This document shows, piece by piece, positions 4,731 through 5,803 of a stretch of 5,803 bases of DNA (position 1 is the first letter of the stretch; each line of letters starts with the position of its first letter). This DNA is from an uncultured Myxococcales bacterium (GTDB lineage Bacteria; Myxococcota_A; UBA9042; DTJE01). Under the pieces are notes generated by a model, which worked only from the letters and a program-made list of their open reading frames with translations, had not been told where the DNA came from and searched no databases. The translations under genes were made by a program, and so were the position numbers. The stretch is taken from positions 1 to 5,803 of the forward strand of contig CALJUR010000072.1 of assembly GCA_937975765.1 (NCBI GenBank), given 5' to 3'.

Positions 4731-5325
4731 GGGAGGGCAGGGCGATGGCGACCGACGACGCGGACCGGGCCGAGGACGTCGTGATGATCCCGATCGAGCA
4801 GATCCGGGTCCCCTCGGCGCAGACTCTCTTTTCTGCACAGTGCCAGGGGATGCTCGTGGCCTGCGTGCCGTTCGGGTAACAGCACCTCAAATCAGCGACC
4901 ACCGGGATGCAGAAATGGTGTCCGCCGCAGTCGCCGCAGCAGCATTCGACGACCTCGCCCCACGGGTCGGTATCGGTCGCTTCGATCGCATCCGTCGACG
5001 TGGGGAGGTCGCCATCGCTCGGAGGACAGCGGTTCAGGCACCCCTCCACACACTTGTCGATGGCCTCGTTGGACATCTCCCCCACGCACGGTTGCCGCGA
5101 CCAGCCCGTATACTCGGCGCTTCCCGGACATTGGCACATGCAGTCGGCGGAAGCTCCCTCCTGCAGAGTGCAACCATCGGCTTTGGCCTCGTCAGAGAGG
5201 TCGGTTGCGGAGTCAGACACCTCGTTGCCGAGAGCGACATCCGGCCCGGGGTCGGACCCGGTGTCTTCCGACGGGCACCCCAGGAGCCCTGCAAACACGA
5301 AGAAGAGCCCCATCCTCAATCTCAT
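4486..5325 (-). CDS. Cys-rich lipoprotein, 3' end lost at a junction
   Basis: The product starts with a lipoprotein signal peptide: MRLRM, a hydrophobic stretch, and the lipobox LLGC with the acylated C17. An Asp/Ser/Thr/Gly-rich linker (18-50) follows, then a Cys-rich body (52-170) with clusters such as C62, C64, C66; C128-C130, C133; and C148, C149, probably disulphide-bonded and exported. This style is common among Myxococcota-like surface lipoproteins; the function is unknown. GGAGGA ahead of the ATG at 5325 supports the start, and a promoter lies at 5495-5523. Coherent sequence lasts to about residue 171 (near 4812). Beyond that the frame is antisense to the ParB-like and recombinase genes and turns Arg/Pro/Ser-rich, so the true C-terminus has probably been replaced and the annotated tail is spurious. 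Confidence 0.65.
   Translation of the reverse strand: MRLRMGLFFVFAGLLGCPSEDTGSDPGPDVALGNEVSDSATDLSDEAKADGCTLQEGASADCMCQCPGSAEYTGWSRQPCVGEMSNEAIDKCVEGCLNRCPPSDGDLPTSTDAIEATDTDPWGEVVECCCGDCGGHHFCIPVVADLRCCYPNGTQATSIPWHCAEKRVCAEGTRICSIGIITTSSARSASSVAIALPSPTRPPGAQPAPRPGRTSPGPPAGTRPGGRRCPRPVAAGRFPRAPRTSYRSSEARSSRGCPRWPGPSGPRSSRRAAGRAPAG
4745..4879 (+). pseudogene. truncated ParB-like gene, 5' fragment
   Basis: An ATG with GGGAGGG upstream starts 14 bases after the recombinase stop. Residues 12-23 (VVMIPIEQIRVP) match the opening strand of ParB/Spo0J-type nuclease domains, which normally continues into an N-P-R segment and a long domain. Here the match stops after RV (about 4810). The frame then runs through about 22 unrelated residues to a TAA at 4877-4879, for 44 codons in total, so the domain is essentially missing. 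The sequence past the break is antisense to the lipoprotein gene. Partners of this sort follow serine recombinases in related elements as I recall them; their role is uncertain. The fragment should be non-functional. Confidence 0.6.
4808..4816. other. breakpoint between element operon and lipoprotein gene
   Basis: The ParB-like reading frame on the plus strand stops matching its family here, and the lipoprotein frame on the minus strand loses its Cys-rich character at the same bases. Two genes truncated tail to tail at one point indicate a recombination, insertion or deletion joint. No target duplication or inverted end is visible at the point itself. Confidence 0.5.
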
Positions 5326-5494
5326 GAGCGTCCTCCGTCAGCCATCGCACCGACTCGTGCTCCCTCGGTGCGCGCCGCGCCCGCGAGGGTCGCTCCACCA
5401 AGGCCTGCGTTGATTCTCCCCGGAACTTCTCCATTGTAAGGATTCATTCCCCCCCGCCGCCAGCCTGCACTGACCAAAGATCATGCCAGGTCGT

Positions 5495-5523
5495 TCTATA
5501 AGAGTGACTTGGCCGGTTAACAA
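5495..5523 (-). promoter_or_regulatory. putative lipoprotein promoter
   Basis: Minus-strand TTGTTA (5523-5518), a 17-base spacer and TATAGA (5500-5495) form a moderate sigma-70 promoter with 4/6 matches in each box. It would leave a 5' leader of about 165 bases before the lipoprotein ATG. Confidence 0.4.
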
Positions 5524-5598
5524 CCCCTGTTTGCACTACGCCGACCGGCGAAAGCGTAACCAACACCGCAACTTACACCTTTGGGTGGTCAAGATGGG

Positions 5599-5669
5599 GT
5601 CAACCGCTCTGCACTGCTCTGCGCCCCCCGAGAGCACCCCGCGCGCTCTCTGCGCCGCCAGCGGTTGAC
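5599..5669. repeat. 10 bp perfect inverted repeat with nested hairpin
   Basis: GTCAACCGCT (5599-5608) and AGCGGTTGAC (5660-5669) are perfect reverse complements, 51 bases apart. Inside lie two copies of CTCTGCGCC (5617-5625, 5648-5656) and a GAGAGC/GCTCTC stem, so the whole 71 bases could fold into a long, partly paired arm. There is no T-run and no known recombination-site match that I can support. Confidence 0.55.
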
Positions 5670-5803
5670 AGACCCGCGCCGTGGTCCTCGCGGCCGCCCC
5701 CGGAAAATCCCACAAGATTCGGCGCTTGTACGGCGCCTCGGCCCGCCCGCGCAGGACACACCAATCCGCCGCCTTCCAGAAGTTCGCTATTTGGGTTGGC
5801 TCC

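Larger units (their letters stand above)
5326..5803. other. gene-free right flank
   Basis: No supported gene: the one plus-strand frame (5483-5668) has no ribosome site and antisense-like composition. The region holds the lipoprotein ribosome site and promoter, an inverted repeat (5599-5669), and small hairpins such as GGCGC/GCGCC at 5721-5737. The window ends in the same eight bases with which it begins. Confidence 0.5.

Noticed and set aside
3636..4838. 400-codon antisense ORF under the recombinase
   Set aside because: Shadow frame produced by high GC at third positions; no recognisable motif or start signal.
3434..4879. 481-codon plus-strand ORF overlapping the recombinase
   Set aside because: It is the shifted frame of a GC-rich gene, rich in Gly/Arg/Pro, with no ribosome site, while the overlapping frame has all recombinase motifs.
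1536..5516. Shared 11-mer GACTTGGCCGG at 1536 and 5506 as possible att sites
   Set aside because: A few 11-base matches are expected by chance in a window of this size, and the flanks do not match.
5599..5669. Integron attC site
   Set aside because: The outer arms miss the GTTRRRY/RYYYAAC core by a base, paired inner L boxes are not evident, and there is no integron integrase or cassette array.

Overview
This 5.8 kb window is GC-rich and looks like an accessory region of a high-GC Gram-negative bacterium. The best lineage hint is a Cys-rich, Asp/Thr/Ser-rich lipoprotein with a lipobox (right side, minus strand), a style common in Myxococcota and related deltaproteobacterial groups. That assignment is inference; no rRNA or tRNA is present to fix it.

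Layout, left to right. (1) Bases 1-341 contain no convincing gene but are dense in short palindromes and direct repeats. (2) A minus-strand NYN-domain (PIN-like) RNase gene with a CxxC...CxxC zinc-knuckle insert lies at 342-1007. It is preceded by an unusual leader: a consensus -35 promoter, a 41-codon ORF whose stop overlaps the RNase start codon, a strong hairpin, and a textbook intrinsic terminator placed between the promoter and the Shine-Dalgarno. This looks like an attenuator. (3) A gene-poor stretch (about 1140-1826) holds a second minus-strand promoter and three phased 10-17 bp direct repeats resembling an insertion-sequence end. (4) A minus-strand ImmA/IrrE-like zinc metallopeptidase (1827-2465) has a possible 40-codon small ORF coupled to it by an ATGA overlap. 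(5) Diverging on the plus strand is an operon: a zinc-finger protein (2602-3138), a large serine recombinase (3135-4730, coupled by an ATGA overlap), and the first about 23 codons of a ParB-like gene (from 4745) that ends abruptly near 4810. (6) The truncated lipoprotein gene (minus strand, reading from 5325) loses its own 3' part at the same place, so 4808-4816 looks like a mobile-element or rearrangement boundary. (7) Bases 5326-5803 hold the lipoprotein promoter, a 10 bp perfect inverted repeat 51 bp apart, and no gene.

Interpretation: the zinc-finger/recombinase/ParB-like operon looks like the core of a serine-recombinase mobile element. The RNase with its attenuated leader and the ImmA-like protease would be cargo or control genes. 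The combination is suggestive of a regulated defence, toxin or induction module, but nothing here proves function. The first and last 8 bases of the window are identical, which is compatible with a circular molecule, a target duplication or chance.
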